Positions 1 to 9,368 of a stretch of 64,000 nucleotides of DNA are shown here, in pieces. The notes under the pieces were generated by a model. The model had not been told where the DNA came from and ran no database searches. It was given only the letters and a program-made list of their open reading frames with translations. The translations under genes were made by a program, and so were the position numbers. Source of the stretch: Alphaproteobacteria bacterium. GTDB taxonomy: Bacteria > Pseudomonadota > Alphaproteobacteria > Rs-D84. The stretch is taken from positions 1-64,000 of the forward strand of contig JAFZZS010000003.1 in assembly GCA_017615655.1 (NCBI GenBank). Direction: 5' to 3'. The first letter of the stretch is position 1. Each line of letters starts with the position of its first letter.

Positions 1-2
1 CG

Positions 3-3000
3 TTGTATAAAAAGACAGATTTGACCCAGTGGTACAGTAATAACACATGTTCGACTGCGGTTACGACGACCCCTGCCCCATCAAAAACGAATGCAACATT
101 TAGTGGATATTACACTGCGTCAGATAATACGACGACATCTGTTGGGTCAAATGCGACCCCCAGTGTGTTAAGTACAACATGGACGGTTAATGCACCAACG
201 ACAGTATACGCACACTATAATTGTAATGCGAATTATAACCAGGGTGGAACCGACATTGCAGGTGTCTGTAACGCGAACACGTACACAGTAACCTACGCAT
301 GCGGGACGGGGGCGACCGGTGATGCACCTGCGGATGATACTGCGACATATAATGCGGCATTCAATGCGGCGGCGAATACCTGTGAAAAGACCGGATATAC
401 ATTTGCGGGATGGTTACCAGACGGTGCAAACAGTAATTGGGTTAATGGAACGACCTGGACATACACAACAAACAAAACATTCACTGCACAATGGACGGCG
501 AATTGCAATGCGGTTACATTGAACACAAATGGTGGTACTGCGGGCAGTATCGCAACGTTATATAAAATAACTGATGATACCAGATGGTTTAGTGATAATA
601 CCTGCACAACAGAATATACAGCAACCACAGATGTTATTCCAACACGCAGTGGATATACGTTTCGTGGTTTTCATGGGCAGGTCGTTAGAGATGTAAACAT
701 CGATACCGCAGCTAATATATTACAATACATAACCACAATTGGCGCAATCAGTACAAGTGGGGCCACATGGACGGTTAATGCACCAACAACAATATATGCG
801 GCGTGGGCAAAAAATTGTGCTACGGTGTCACACGGGTCGTGTAGTTTGAATGTTAGTGAAAATGGTGCTGTTGATTATAGGACGGTATGTAATTTAGGAT
901 ACACAATTATTAAGCCTGACACATACAAACCATCATGTGAAGCAAATTGTAATACAATTAGATTGAATTCCAATGGGGGTACTGCGGGCAGAATTACAAC
1001 ATTATATAAATTGACTGATAGTACCACATGGTACACTGACAGTGCCTGCACAACAGAATATACAACAACCACAGATGTTATTCCGACACGCAGTGGATAT
1101 ACCTTCCGCGGATTTTATAGTGCAACATTAGCTGATGCGACCAGTGATACAGACGATGGAACACAATATATAGATAAAAAAGGTGCAATAACTGCTGACG
1201 GTAATTTTGTTATGTCAGTAATGGTTCGTAATATATATGCGGCGTGGGCGCAGAATTGCACCAGTGTGACAAATGGATCGTGTAGTTTGGATGTATCCAC
1301 AGGTGGTGTTGTAGATTATACAGATCGATGTGATATAGGGTACACCATAAGTGGTGATAACACATATAACCCCGTGTGTAATGCGAACACGATAACAATA
1401 AATTATAATAATGGTGGTCATGGCACAACACCGGCATCGACAACATGTGTATATGATCAAACCTTTGATTTGCCGGCGGCGTTAACAGAACCAGGTTATG
1501 CGTTTGATAACTGGACCGTTGCAAATAATGAGTTTGATGCCGAGGAAACAATAGCATGTACCGAAGCGAATCTTGGGGTGTCATCGGGTGCAACCACAAT
1601 AACGGCAACGTGGAATTTTGATCCGAAATTTACGATTATAACTACGAACATGACGGCAAACGATACGTTCAGATTCTATACATACGCAAAGGGAACATTC
1701 ATCGTTGATTGGGGGGATGGAACGGTTGATACATATACGGTATCAACTGTGTCGAAACGAGCAATAGAGCACACATACACAACCGCGGGTGTTCATAATA
1801 TACGTGTTGGTGGAATTGCCACAGAATACAGCCCCGAAGGCAGTCAGGCCGGTAGCGCGCCATCTGTGGTAAATCCTGCGATATTCTTCTATAATGCGGG
1901 TGGTGGTAATATTGGAACACCAACCAAAGTTGCCCAGGTAACGGGTTCAATTGGCGCGGTATTTCCAACATTAGGGTCGGCGACAAACCAAATACCAAAA
2001 TTCACCAGAATCTTTGATGGTGCGACAAATTTAACATCGGTTTCGTCAACACTGTTTAATGGGGCCACCGGTGCAATACCACGTATGTTTATGGGGGCAT
2101 TTAAAAATTGTTCATCGTTGACGGAAATACCGTCCGGACTGTTTGATGGAGTTTCAGGTGCAGCATATAGTATGTTTGGTTCTACGTTCGAGGGATGCTC
2201 ATCATTAACAAGTATACCATCCGGCTTGTTTGATGGTGTAACTGGTGCGGCGGAAAAATTGTTTGTTGATACGTTTTATAATTGTACAAATTTAACAACA
2301 ATCCCCAGTGGCCTATTCCGTAATGTGTCTGGTGGTGCAACTGAAATGTTCATTTATACATTCAGTGATTGTCCACGTTTAGCATCGATACCGGCGGGGT
2401 TATTTAATGGCGTTACAACCGCGGCGGAAAATATATTTGCAGGAACATTTATGAACGATGTTGCGTTGACATCTGTGCCAAATGGGTTATTTGCAAATGT
2501 ATCGGGTGGTGCACCGGGCGCATTCTGGGCGACGTTCTATGGGTGTTCCGGATTACAGTCTATCCCAAGTAATTTGTTCGCCGGTATTGATACCGCGGCG
2601 GAAAATATATTTGCATGGGTATTCTATGGTGCGACTAGTTTGGGTAGCATACCAAGTGGTTTGTTTGCAAATGTATCAGGTGGTGCGGTACATGCATTTA
2701 CTGGTATATTCAGTGGTTGCACTGGTTTAACTGGGACTATACCGGGTGATTTATTTGAAAGTGTCACAGATGCAGAAGACGGTGAATTTGAAGAGGCGTT
2801 TGATGGTGCATCGGGCTTGTCCGGGTATGTGCCACCAGAATTATTTGCGGGATTGAATGGCGAAACGGCCGAAAGTTTGATGGAGAATGTATTTCGTGGA
2901 ACCGGACTTGCGGAAACTTGTCCATGCGGAACCCATCAATTCATTACTGGATACGAAGATGATTGGTCCAACAAGGTATCATGCGAGATTGGCGTCAAAG

Positions 3001-3269
3001 ATAATGAAGTTTGGTATAACAATCAGTGTGTAATATTGTGTGATACGGGTATTACAAGCTTGAAAACAAGTGGTGGTTTAAGCCTGGCTGTATTAAAAGA
3101 GCCACAGACAACACCAACACTAAGTATTAAATACAATAATCAGGTTTGTTATGTTCCAGTGGAAACAGGAAACATAAGTGGTACGATAAACTTCAAGCAT
3201 AATAATTCAAGATATCATGCTGTTGGAGCAACCCAAACACCACCAGCGAATTGGAATCCACAGCCATAA
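3..3269 (+). CDS. Large secreted surface protein, InlB-type plus BspA-type repeats (5' end outside window)
   Basis: The reading frame is already open at the window edge, so the start and any signal peptide are missing; about 1,088 residues are visible. The first ~530 residues hold InlB/Listeria-Bacteroides-type repeats (motifs such as RSGYTFRGF and KTGYTFAGW ending in AQW or AAW). Between them are two Cys-rich segments with GSCSL, VDY and C-x-x-GYTI spacing that resemble sushi domains. From about residue 540 an Ig/PKD-like head with VDWGDGT is followed by BspA-type leucine-rich repeats (IPSGLFDGVSG and TFEGCSSLT motifs) and a tail with ITGYEDDWSNKVSC. The last ~75 residues form a C-terminal domain also found in the giant protein at 33594. 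Members of these families are usually adhesins. No LPXTG motif or membrane anchor is visible. A terminator follows directly. The surface role is inferred. Confidence 0.85.
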   Translation: MYKKTDLTQWYSNNTCSTAVTTTPAPSKTNATFSGYYTASDNTTTSVGSNATPSVLSTTWTVNAPTTVYAHYNCNANYNQGGTDIAGVCNANTYTVTYACGTGATGDAPADDTATYNAAFNAAANTCEKTGYTFAGWLPDGANSNWVNGTTWTYTTNKTFTAQWTANCNAVTLNTNGGTAGSIATLYKITDDTRWFSDNTCTTEYTATTDVIPTRSGYTFRGFHGQVVRDVNIDTAANILQYITTIGAISTSGATWTVNAPTTIYAAWAKNCATVSHGSCSLNVSENGAVDYRTVCNLGYTIIKPDTYKPSCEANCNTIRLNSNGGTAGRITTLYKLTDSTTWYTDSACTTEYTTTTDVIPTRSGYTFRGFYSATLADATSDTDDGTQYIDKKGAITADGNFVMSVMVRNIYAAWAQNCTSVTNGSCSLDVSTGGVVDYTDRCDIGYTISGDNTYNPVCNANTITINYNNGGHGTTPASTTCVYDQTFDLPAALTEPGYAFDNWTVANNEFDAEETIACTEANLGVSSGATTITATWNFDPKFTIITTNMTANDTFRFYTYAKGTFIVDWGDGTVDTYTVSTVSKRAIEHTYTTAGVHNIRVGGIATEYSPEGSQAGSAPSVVNPAIFFYNAGGGNIGTPTKVAQVTGSIGAVFPTLGSATNQIPKFTRIFDGATNLTSVSSTLFNGATGAIPRMFMGAFKNCSSLTEIPSGLFDGVSGAAYSMFGSTFEGCSSLTSIPSGLFDGVTGAAEKLFVDTFYNCTNLTTIPSGLFRNVSGGATEMFIYTFSDCPRLASIPAGLFNGVTTAAENIFAGTFMNDVALTSVPNGLFANVSGGAPGAFWATFYGCSGLQSIPSNLFAGIDTAAENIFAWVFYGATSLGSIPSGLFANVSGGAVHAFTGIFSGCTGLTGTIPGDLFESVTDAEDGEFEEAFDGASGLSGYVPPELFAGLNGETAESLMENVFRGTGLAETCPCGTHQFITGYEDDWSNKVSCEIGVKDNEVWYNNQCVILCDTGITSLKTSGGLSLAVLKEPQTTPTLSIKYNNQVCYVPVETGNISGTINFKHNNSRYHAVGATQTPPANWNPQP

Positions 3270-3270
3270 A

Positions 3271-3309
3271 AATACCGACATAATTATTAGTGTCGGTATT
3301 TTAATTTTT
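3271..3309. terminator. Rho-independent terminator, probably bidirectional
   Basis: A perfect 10-bp stem (3271-3280 with 3291-3300) is followed by a T-rich run on the plus strand. On the minus strand the stem is followed by TTTTTAT, so it can also end the minus-strand gene at 3351-4004. Confidence 0.85.
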
Positions 3310-3350
3310 GGTGTCGTATTAATGCGTTATCTAATACTATTTATAGGTTT

Positions 3351-4004
3351 CTAATGAGATCTATCAGCACGCAATACCCGGTATCCATTATAGTGTGGTG
3401 GAATCACAGATTTTAACGGTGCCCCCGACCGTCTAACCAAATAACCATGATCGGCAAACCATGCACTGTCGCATGCGGTCATGCCAAGTTTTGTCATTGT
3501 TAATGAGTCTTCGCATGGAATGCTGGCACCACCATAATCTTTGTTAACACGAATTAATCCGCCACCAAAAATTTTAGGTGATAATGCAAAGCGTATCTTT
3601 AGGTTTTCGCGCGGATAGATAAACGAACTTGGGGTCCATGAACACGTGCTGCCCGGGGAAATTCCCCATTTTATGAATATACTATCGCATCCTGGGTGTG
3701 CGGCATAATACTCTAATGAATCAATTGATGGGTAAATGTGATTGCTGGTATACGGATCTAATGTAACCCAAAACTCAACTTTGCGTCCTGGTATTGTATC
3801 GTATTCTGGGGTTGGAATAATTGTATCGTTTGGGGTTGGTGTTATTGTATCACCAGGGGTTGGAATAATTGTGTCTCCAATGGGTGTTATTGTATCAGTT
3901 GGCGTGGGCGGAACTGGTGTCGGTTCCGGAATTGGTGGTTTTTTGCAAGTGGTAACAAATGCCATAAGTCCCGCTAGTGCAAGTATCTTTTGTTTGTTAT
4001 TCAT
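3351..4004 (-). CDS. Exported protein with Pro/Thr repeat linker, possible lipoprotein, function unknown
   Basis: This 217-residue protein starts with a short basic N-terminus and a hydrophobic segment ending FVTTC, followed by KK. That resembles a lipoprotein signal peptide, but Thr before the Cys is not a usual lipobox residue. Residues ~22-70 are a low-complexity linker built from the unit DTIxPTPG, a typical cell-wall or periplasm-spanning stalk. The C-terminal ~145 residues form a globular domain with several Cys (HPGCDS, GSTCSW, PCEDS, TACDS) that may pair as disulfides. I do not recognise the domain. AAAGGA lies a suitable distance upstream of the ATG. It stands alone and converges with the surface gene at its left. 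Export is well supported; function is unknown. Confidence 0.75.
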   Translation of the reverse strand: MNNKQKILALAGLMAFVTTCKKPPIPEPTPVPPTPTDTITPIGDTIIPTPGDTITPTPNDTIIPTPEYDTIPGRKVEFWVTLDPYTSNHIYPSIDSLEYYAAHPGCDSIFIKWGISPGSTCSWTPSSFIYPRENLKIRFALSPKIFGGGLIRVNKDYGGASIPCEDSLTMTKLGMTACDSAWFADHGYLVRRSGAPLKSVIPPHYNGYRVLRADRSH

Positions 4005-4050
4005 TTAGAATCCTTTTGTAAAATAATGTGTTAAATCAAAAGGTTGTGCT

Positions 4051-4266
4051 TTATTTGTGCTCACCCATTTTTTTAGCAGCGCGCAACGCAGTGCGTAAAG
4101 ACTCTTTGGCTATTTCGCATATGCGTCCCGAAAAAGTGCGCATGTTCATAGAATCAGCGAAGTTTTTACTAAAAACGCCGGCGATATAATCAAGCTGTGC
4201 CGGCGAAATGATGAAAACATCGCTAGTTATATTTATTGGATTAAGTTGTTTAACTGCTTCTTTCAT
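4051..4266 (-). CDS. Small protein, function unknown
   Basis: This 71-residue gene has a strong ribosome binding site (GAGGGGG) 6 nt before its ATG, which is the main reason to accept it. The product has no signal peptide or membrane segment. It has a central SPAQLDYIAGVFSKNFAD segment and a basic helical C-terminus (ESLRTALRAAKKMGEHK). It is 46 bp upstream of the exported protein at 3351-4004 on the same strand, so the two may be cotranscribed, and it diverges from secA. I recognise no family. Confidence 0.65.
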   Translation of the reverse strand: MKEAVKQLNPINITSDVFIISPAQLDYIAGVFSKNFADSMNMRTFSGRICEIAKESLRTALRAAKKMGEHK

Positions 4267-4345
4267 GGCGTTACCCCCTCTTTTTATGTAAATTTTATTT
4301 TATTGTCTTGTTTATTCTTTCTAATGCATTATATCATAAAGTATC

Positions 4346-4375
4346 TTGACCGCAAGGCACAAAATTTGCTATACC
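4346..4375 (+). promoter_or_regulatory. secA promoter
   Basis: TTGACC (-35) and TATACC (-10) are separated by 18 bp, with TGC just before the -10 box (extended -10). Transcription would start near 4382 and include the AAGGA ribosome binding site of secA. Confidence 0.7.
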
Positions 4376-4399
4376 AGTAAATAACACAAGGAAAAAGTT

Positions 4400-7009
4400 A
4401 TGGGAAAAAATATTATTCAACGAATTTTAGGGTCTGCAAATGACCGTATTGTTAAATCTTATGATAAAACTGTTTCAATAATAAATGATTTGGAACCTAA
4501 ATATCACGCAATGTCTGACGATGAATTGCGTGCACAAACTGATATTTTGCGGGCAAGATTGCGTGATGGTGAAAAAGAGAAAAATGTTTTGCCCGATGCG
4601 TTTGCTCTTGTGCGCGAGGCATCAATTAGAACTATCGGGTTGCGACACTTTAATGTTCAGATGATTGGTGGTATGGTTTTGAATAATGGGCAAATTGCCG
4701 AAATGAAAACCGGCGAAGGCAAAACCCTTGTCGCAACATTAGCACTGTACCTTAAGGCGCTGTATGGTAAGGGGGCGCATTTGATTACGGTTAATGATTA
4801 TCTAGCATCGCGTGACGCAAAGTGGATGGGGCAAATTTATACGTTTTTAGGGTTGTCGGTTGGCATTATTCAACATGATATGACCGACGAAGAACGGCGT
4901 GCAGCGTATGCATGTGATATTACCTATGTTACCAATTCTGAACTGGGCTTTGATTATTTGCGCGATAATATGAAGTTTTCCAAAGAACAACAAGTATTGC
5001 GCCCGTTGTTTTATGGTATTGTTGACGAAGTTGATAGTATTTTAATTGACGAGGCACGCACGCCCCTTATTATCTCGGGACCATCCGAAGATATCAGTGA
5101 GCTTTATGCCAAAGTTGATGATGTTGTAAAAAAATTGAACCCTGATGATTATAAAAAAGACGAAAAAGATCGGCATGTTACATTGACTGAAACAGGTGTT
5201 GATTCTGTAACACATTTGCTATCGGATGCAGGGTTATTGGTTGGCGACAATTTGTACGCACCAGAAAACGCGGCACTGGTTATGCATATTCAACAATCTT
5301 TGCTAGCGCATCATTTGTTTCAAAAGAATGTAAATTATGTTGTGCGTGATGGCGAGGTTCTGATTGTAGATGAGTTTACTGGTCGTGTTATGACTGGGCG
5401 TCGTTTTGGACGCGGATTACACCAGGCGATTGAGGCCAAAGAACATGTGCGTGTTCAACCAGAAAATCAAACCGTATCAAGTATTTCATACCAAAATTTG
5501 TTCCGTTTATATCAGACACTGGCAGGTATGACAGGGACTGCAATGACCGAAGCCGCGGAATTCGAAGAAATTTACAAATTGCGCGTGGTTTCTATTCCTA
5601 CTAATCGTCCGGTGGCACGTGCTGATCATCATGACGAGATATATCTTAATAAACAGGAAAAATATGCGGCTATTATTAAGCAAATAGATGAATGTCTTAA
5701 AAAGCAACAACCTGTTTTGGTTGGTACAGTTTCAATTGAAAAATCTGAAGAACTTGCAGAAATTGTTCGCAAGGAATTGAAAATCAATCCGGCTGTATTA
5801 AATGCCAAGCATCATGAATCCGAAGCAAAAATTGTTGCACAAGCCGGTGCACCGGGTTCTGTAACAATCGCGACAAATATGGCAGGACGTGGAACAGATA
5901 TTAAATTGGGTGGAAATGCCGAAGATTTGATTGCTAATTTGGACAAGGATGCGCCAGATTTTGAAGAAAAAAAGAAAGAAATTTATGAAACCATAGAGCA
6001 AAATAGAAAGGTTGTACTTGATGCGGGTGGTTTGTATGTTATCGGAACCGAGCGTCATGAGTCACGTCGCATAGATAATCAGCTGCGTGGGCGCTCTGGA
6101 CGCCAAGGAGATCCAGGCGATTCAAAGTTCTTTTTAGCATTAGATGATGATTTAATGCGTATATTTGGGGCTGCACGCCTTAGTAGTATGCTAACAACCC
6201 TTGGTTTAAAACCGGGCGAAGCAATTACACATCCATGGATAACCAAGGCGTTAGAGAAAGCACAAAAGCGCGTCGAGGCACGGTATTTCGAGGCACGTAA
6301 AGAATTGCTAAAGTATGATGACGTCATGAATGAGCAACGCGGCGTTGTGTATAAGCAACGTGATGACTTGATGGTAAGTACAGATTTGGGACCGTTAGCC
6401 AAGGAAATGATAGGTGACGTTGTGGAAATTATATGCGAAAATAATATTCCAGAAAAGGCACAGCCAGCAGATTGGAATATCAAGGGATTACATGACGCAA
6501 TGGCGCGTATATTCGCTCTGGATATAACGGATATTGAAAACTGGAAGTCTGATGAAAATATAAATGAACGCAAGGCTTACAATGCACTTTATGAACTGGC
6601 AATGCAACGTTATCAAAGTCAGGCGAATAAATATGGTCCAGAAATGATGCAGATGGCAACACGGCAGATGATGTTAGGTGCATTAGATTCTGTGTGGAAA
6701 CAGCATTTACAACAGATGGATTATTTGCAGACAGGTATAGGTTTGCGTGGATATGCCCAAAAGAATCCGTTATATGAATATAAGCGTGAGGCGCTTGGAT
6801 TATTCAAAAACACGATAAATAATTTCAAGATAATGTCTGTTGCGTACATTTCTCGCATGGAATTGACGCGTGCGGATGTTGATGCCACCGAACAGCAACG
6901 TAACGAACATGACAGAAGTCTTAATGTTGCTGGTGAGGCGCGGCGTAATGCGCCCTGCCCATGCGGATCTGGTCTAAAATATAAGCACTGTCATGGGAAA
7001 TTAAAATAG
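4400..7009 (+). CDS. secA: Preprotein translocase ATPase SecA
   Basis: SecA is the cytoplasmic ATPase that pushes unfolded preproteins through SecYEG. The 869-residue length is normal. Visible landmarks are the Walker A region TGEGKT (~residues 103-109), VNDYLASRDA, the Walker B/DEAD-like DEVDSILIDEART (~209-221), ATNMAGRGTDI and GRSGRQGDPG of the second nucleotide-binding fold, and a C-terminal zinc-binding SEC-C tail (CPCGSG...KHCHG, ~852-865) that contacts SecB or phospholipid in known SecAs. The start is supported by AAGGA and by the family-typical N-terminus. It is monocistronic: promoter at 4346, hairpin terminator just after the stop. The many exported proteins in this window would depend on it. 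Confidence 0.98.
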   Translation: MGKNIIQRILGSANDRIVKSYDKTVSIINDLEPKYHAMSDDELRAQTDILRARLRDGEKEKNVLPDAFALVREASIRTIGLRHFNVQMIGGMVLNNGQIAEMKTGEGKTLVATLALYLKALYGKGAHLITVNDYLASRDAKWMGQIYTFLGLSVGIIQHDMTDEERRAAYACDITYVTNSELGFDYLRDNMKFSKEQQVLRPLFYGIVDEVDSILIDEARTPLIISGPSEDISELYAKVDDVVKKLNPDDYKKDEKDRHVTLTETGVDSVTHLLSDAGLLVGDNLYAPENAALVMHIQQSLLAHHLFQKNVNYVVRDGEVLIVDEFTGRVMTGRRFGRGLHQAIEAKEHVRVQPENQTVSSISYQNLFRLYQTLAGMTGTAMTEAAEFEEIYKLRVVSIPTNRPVARADHHDEIYLNKQEKYAAIIKQIDECLKKQQPVLVGTVSIEKSEELAEIVRKELKINPAVLNAKHHESEAKIVAQAGAPGSVTIATNMAGRGTDIKLGGNAEDLIANLDKDAPDFEEKKKEIYETIEQNRKVVLDAGGLYVIGTERHESRRIDNQLRGRSGRQGDPGDSKFFLALDDDLMRIFGAARLSSMLTTLGLKPGEAITHPWITKALEKAQKRVEARYFEARKELLKYDDVMNEQRGVVYKQRDDLMVSTDLGPLAKEMIGDVVEIICENNIPEKAQPADWNIKGLHDAMARIFALDITDIENWKSDENINERKAYNALYELAMQRYQSQANKYGPEMMQMATRQMMLGALDSVWKQHLQQMDYLQTGIGLRGYAQKNPLYEYKREALGLFKNTINNFKIMSVAYISRMELTRADVDATEQQRNEHDRSLNVAGEARRNAPCPCGSGLKYKHCHGKLK

Positions 7010-7014
7010 AAATT

Positions 7015-7047
7015 AAATCTGGGGCTGATTATTGCCCCAGATTTTTT
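7015..7047. terminator. Bidirectional terminator between secA and the S41 protease
   Basis: An 11-bp stem (7015-7025 with 7034-7044) is flanked by A and T runs, serving the convergent genes on both strands. Confidence 0.85.
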
Positions 7048-7061
7048 CGGGTTTCTTTAAT

Positions 7062-8432
7062 TTATTGTTTGTCTTTTTCAGATGCGGTTTTAGCGTGCTC
7101 TGCCATTTTTGACATTGCGATTACCATTTCCATACCGCGTTGCAATTGATAGTCTTTTGCATCTTTTTCTTCGTCGGTTAAATTTTCATCGTCGTCGTCA
7201 GTGTTTTTGACGTCTGTTTTATCAGCTTTCTTCTTAGCCTTTTTTTCTGCGGCTTCATTCTTTAAAGAGTTTCGAAACGACGCTTCGGAATAATTGCTTT
7301 CGCGTTTTTCAATTACTTCCAGTTTGCTTTGTAATACTTCTACATCTGGTGTGATTCCCGTATTTTGAATAGAAGTGCCACTTGGTGTGTAATAACGTGC
7401 AATTGTAATATGAATTGCAGTTCCGTCCCCCAAGGGTTTTTGTTGCTGTACACTGCCTTTACCAAAGCTTTGTGAACCCATTATGACACCACGACCATTA
7501 TCTTGAATTGCGCCTGCAACAATTTCTGATGCTGATGCTGAGCCGTGGTTTATAAGTACAACAAGTGGCTTACCGTTGGTTAAATCTCCGGGATTTGCAA
7601 AACTATGCTCTATATCATTCTTATCTTTTCCGCGTGTCGAGACTATTTCGCCACCATCAAGAAAAGCATCCGCAACATCGATTGCGGCTGTTAAATATCC
7701 ACCGGGATTGTTGCGCACATCAAGCAAGTATCCGGCAACATTCTTTTTTTCAAGTTTTGTAATTGCATCGCGTAAATCTTTAGCGGTTGTTGCCCCAAAG
7801 TCAGATATACGAATATACCCAATAACCGGGGTTTCGTCTTCAGCATCCGCAAGTTTTTTTTCACTAAACTTTACAGATTGAACTTTGATGATTGCGCGTT
7901 TAAGTGTGATTGTTTTTGGTTCTTTGTCTCCTGATATAACAGTTAGTTTGACTTTGGTCCCGGGGCGCCCTTTCATTTTCTTGACAGCTTGGTTCAGTGT
8001 TAAATCAAAGACAGGCTCATCGTCTATATGTGTTATGTAATCCCCTGCTTTGATACCAGCTTTTTGTGCAGGGGTGTCGTCTATTGGTGAAATAACACGG
8101 ACGGCGCCACGATCTGATGTAATTTGTATCCCCAGACCACCAAATTCACCATGTGATTTATCATTAAAATCTTTAAATTCATCTTTGGATAAATATGAAG
8201 AGTGTGGATCCAAGGCGCCAAGCATACCGTTCATGGCTCCTTCAAGCATTTTACGTTCGTCTGCTTCTTCTACAAAATTGTCGCGTGATACCTCAAATAC
8301 TAACGCCAATTTTTTTAATTCATCATAGATTTGCTCATCTGTTAAATGCTCTATTGGTTCAGTCTTTTTTTCTGCGCCGTTGACAACAAATGGAACAAAT
8401 AATGCAACAAGTATTAATAATTTCTTAATCAT
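7062..8432 (-). CDS. ctpA: C-terminal processing peptidase (S41 family, CtpA/Prc type)
   Basis: This is a 456-residue periplasmic serine protease. A signal peptide (residues 1-19, ending VNGA) is followed by the S41 N-terminal region, a PDZ domain (~95-170, GLGIQI and AGIKAGDYI), and the catalytic core. Family knowledge places the Ser-Lys dyad at Ser302 in GSASASEI and Lys325 in SFGKGSVQ; both are present. LLDVRNNPGG is the conserved core strand. The C-terminal ~70 residues are a highly charged Lys/Asp/Glu segment unlike the usual family end. The family trims or degrades exported proteins by their C-termini. AGGGG lies before the ATG. It is probably monocistronic. The symbol ctpA is by family; the substrate is unknown. 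Confidence 0.95.
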   Translation of the reverse strand: MIKKLLILVALFVPFVVNGAEKKTEPIEHLTDEQIYDELKKLALVFEVSRDNFVEEADERKMLEGAMNGMLGALDPHSSYLSKDEFKDFNDKSHGEFGGLGIQITSDRGAVRVISPIDDTPAQKAGIKAGDYITHIDDEPVFDLTLNQAVKKMKGRPGTKVKLTVISGDKEPKTITLKRAIIKVQSVKFSEKKLADAEDETPVIGYIRISDFGATTAKDLRDAITKLEKKNVAGYLLDVRNNPGGYLTAAIDVADAFLDGGEIVSTRGKDKNDIEHSFANPGDLTNGKPLVVLINHGSASASEIVAGAIQDNGRGVIMGSQSFGKGSVQQQKPLGDGTAIHITIARYYTPSGTSIQNTGITPDVEVLQSKLEVIEKRESNYSEASFRNSLKNEAAEKKAKKKADKTDVKNTDDDDENLTDEEKDAKDYQLQRGMEMVIAMSKMAEHAKTASEKDKQ

Positions 8433-8530
8433 TTCTTACCCCTGTGTTTTTTTTAGTGTATGGCATTTTATAATAAAAAAAATGCATCTGCAACTCGTTT
8501 TTGTGTTTTGGAAAGCCTGGGAATAAAACC

Positions 8531-8559
8531 TTGCTTTGATTTATATAATATTGTATAAT
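8531..8559 (+). promoter_or_regulatory. Promoter for mini-ORF and phosphotransferase-like gene
   Basis: TTGCTT and a perfect TATAAT are separated by 17 bp. The first downstream ATG (8567) is 7 nt beyond the -10 box, where transcription itself should begin, so the transcript is predicted to be leaderless. Confidence 0.65.
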
Positions 8560-8566
8560 TTTCCTG

Positions 8567-8590
8567 ATGATATTACGAAATAAATTATGA
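8567..8590 (+). CDS. Putative leaderless 7-codon mini-ORF
   Basis: ATG at 8567 opens MILRNKL and stops with TGA at 8588-8590, overlapping the next gene's ATG (8587) as ATGA. It lies at the predicted transcription start, and the next gene has no clear Shine-Dalgarno sequence. A ribosome finishing the mini-ORF could restart on the main gene. This is inferred from position only. Confidence 0.35.
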   Translation: MILRNKL

Positions 8591-9312
8591 GTAAAGTACC
8601 TTTCTATATCGGAAATTTTGTAGCGTGTTTTGTCCCTAATAACCGACGCAGGCAACGTGTTAGGGGTAATATAAATATAATGCTTTACCGTCCGCATATA
8701 TTTTCGTTGGTTAGGCGCGTATATGGAATAAAACCGATTAGTATAAAATTTATACGTCAGATAACATTAAATAGGGTTGTGTGCGTTGTTAATGATGAAT
8801 ATTATGTCAAGATTTTTCGTAACATTACTGTAAAGCAATTACAAAACTATAAATTCTTACTAGATTTTATACGCCCACACCTTAATGTTGAAATTCCAAA
8901 TATTACGGTTGACAACCGTATTCCAATGTACGTATGCAAAAAATTACCTGGGCGCGATATAAACGAATTTGATAAAGAATTTGTATTAAAACATGAAGAT
9001 AATATATTGAAACAAGTATTTAAAATAATTTCTGACTTACAAAGTGTTCCGGTGAATTCTGTACCAAATAGCGAAAGATTTTTGTTAAGTATGCAACCAG
9101 AACGGACAAAGGAAAAGCCCTCTATTCCATGTCCAGTATTAGCGCACTTTGATATGAATGAAACAAACTTTTTGTTTGATGATAAATTGAATATAATAAG
9201 TGTCATAGACTGGGACACAATTGCAATTGCGCAGAATCCTGATACAGATCGTAATATCTTTCTAAAATACTGGTCTGCTTATAAAAAACGTCAACCGAAA
9301 CGTATCAAGTAA
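8587..9312 (+). CDS. APH/choline-kinase-like phosphotransferase
   Basis: The 241-residue protein has the small-molecule kinase signature: Lys75 in EYYVKIF (ATP-binding position), Brenner motif H187-x-D189-x4-N194 (LAHFDMNETN) and the metal-binding DWD at 208-210 (ISVIDWDT). These are the catalytic loop and DFG equivalents of aminoglycoside phosphotransferase and choline kinase families. The substrate cannot be read from sequence; sugars, choline or lipopolysaccharide precursors are all possible. The N-terminal ~35 residues are basic with a pattern (FVACFVPN...RRQRVRGNI) that I recall from the start of some lipopolysaccharide sugar-transfer enzymes; that is memory, not a search. It is shorter than most APH proteins, with a reduced helical C-lobe. 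The ATG overlaps the mini-ORF stop, so translation may be coupled. dnaE follows 56 bp downstream from its own promoter. Confidence 0.75.
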   Translation: MSKVPFYIGNFVACFVPNNRRRQRVRGNINIMLYRPHIFSLVRRVYGIKPISIKFIRQITLNRVVCVVNDEYYVKIFRNITVKQLQNYKFLLDFIRPHLNVEIPNITVDNRIPMYVCKKLPGRDINEFDKEFVLKHEDNILKQVFKIISDLQSVPVNSVPNSERFLLSMQPERTKEKPSIPCPVLAHFDMNETNFLFDDKLNIISVIDWDTIAIAQNPDTDRNIFLKYWSAYKKRQPKRIK

Positions 9313-9331
9313 ATTTTTTCAAAATATCTGC

Positions 9332-9361
9332 TTTACACATATTCTATATTTTTGCTAGTGT
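9332..9361 (+). promoter_or_regulatory. dnaE promoter, predicted leaderless start
   Basis: TTTACA and TAGTGT are separated by 18 bp, with TGC before the -10 box. The dnaE ATG (9369) begins 7 nt after the -10 box, and there is no Shine-Dalgarno sequence. Confidence 0.55.
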
Positions 9362-9368
9362 TCAATAC

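Noticed and set aside
6079-6573. 164-codon antisense frame in secA
   Set aside because: secA is certain on the plus strand; the antisense product has no features and no ribosome binding site.
8425-8697. 90-codon frame on the minus strand between the S41 protease and the kinase-like gene
   Set aside because: It overlaps the promoter and the start of the plus-strand gene and the protease start, has no ribosome binding site and no recognisable protein features.
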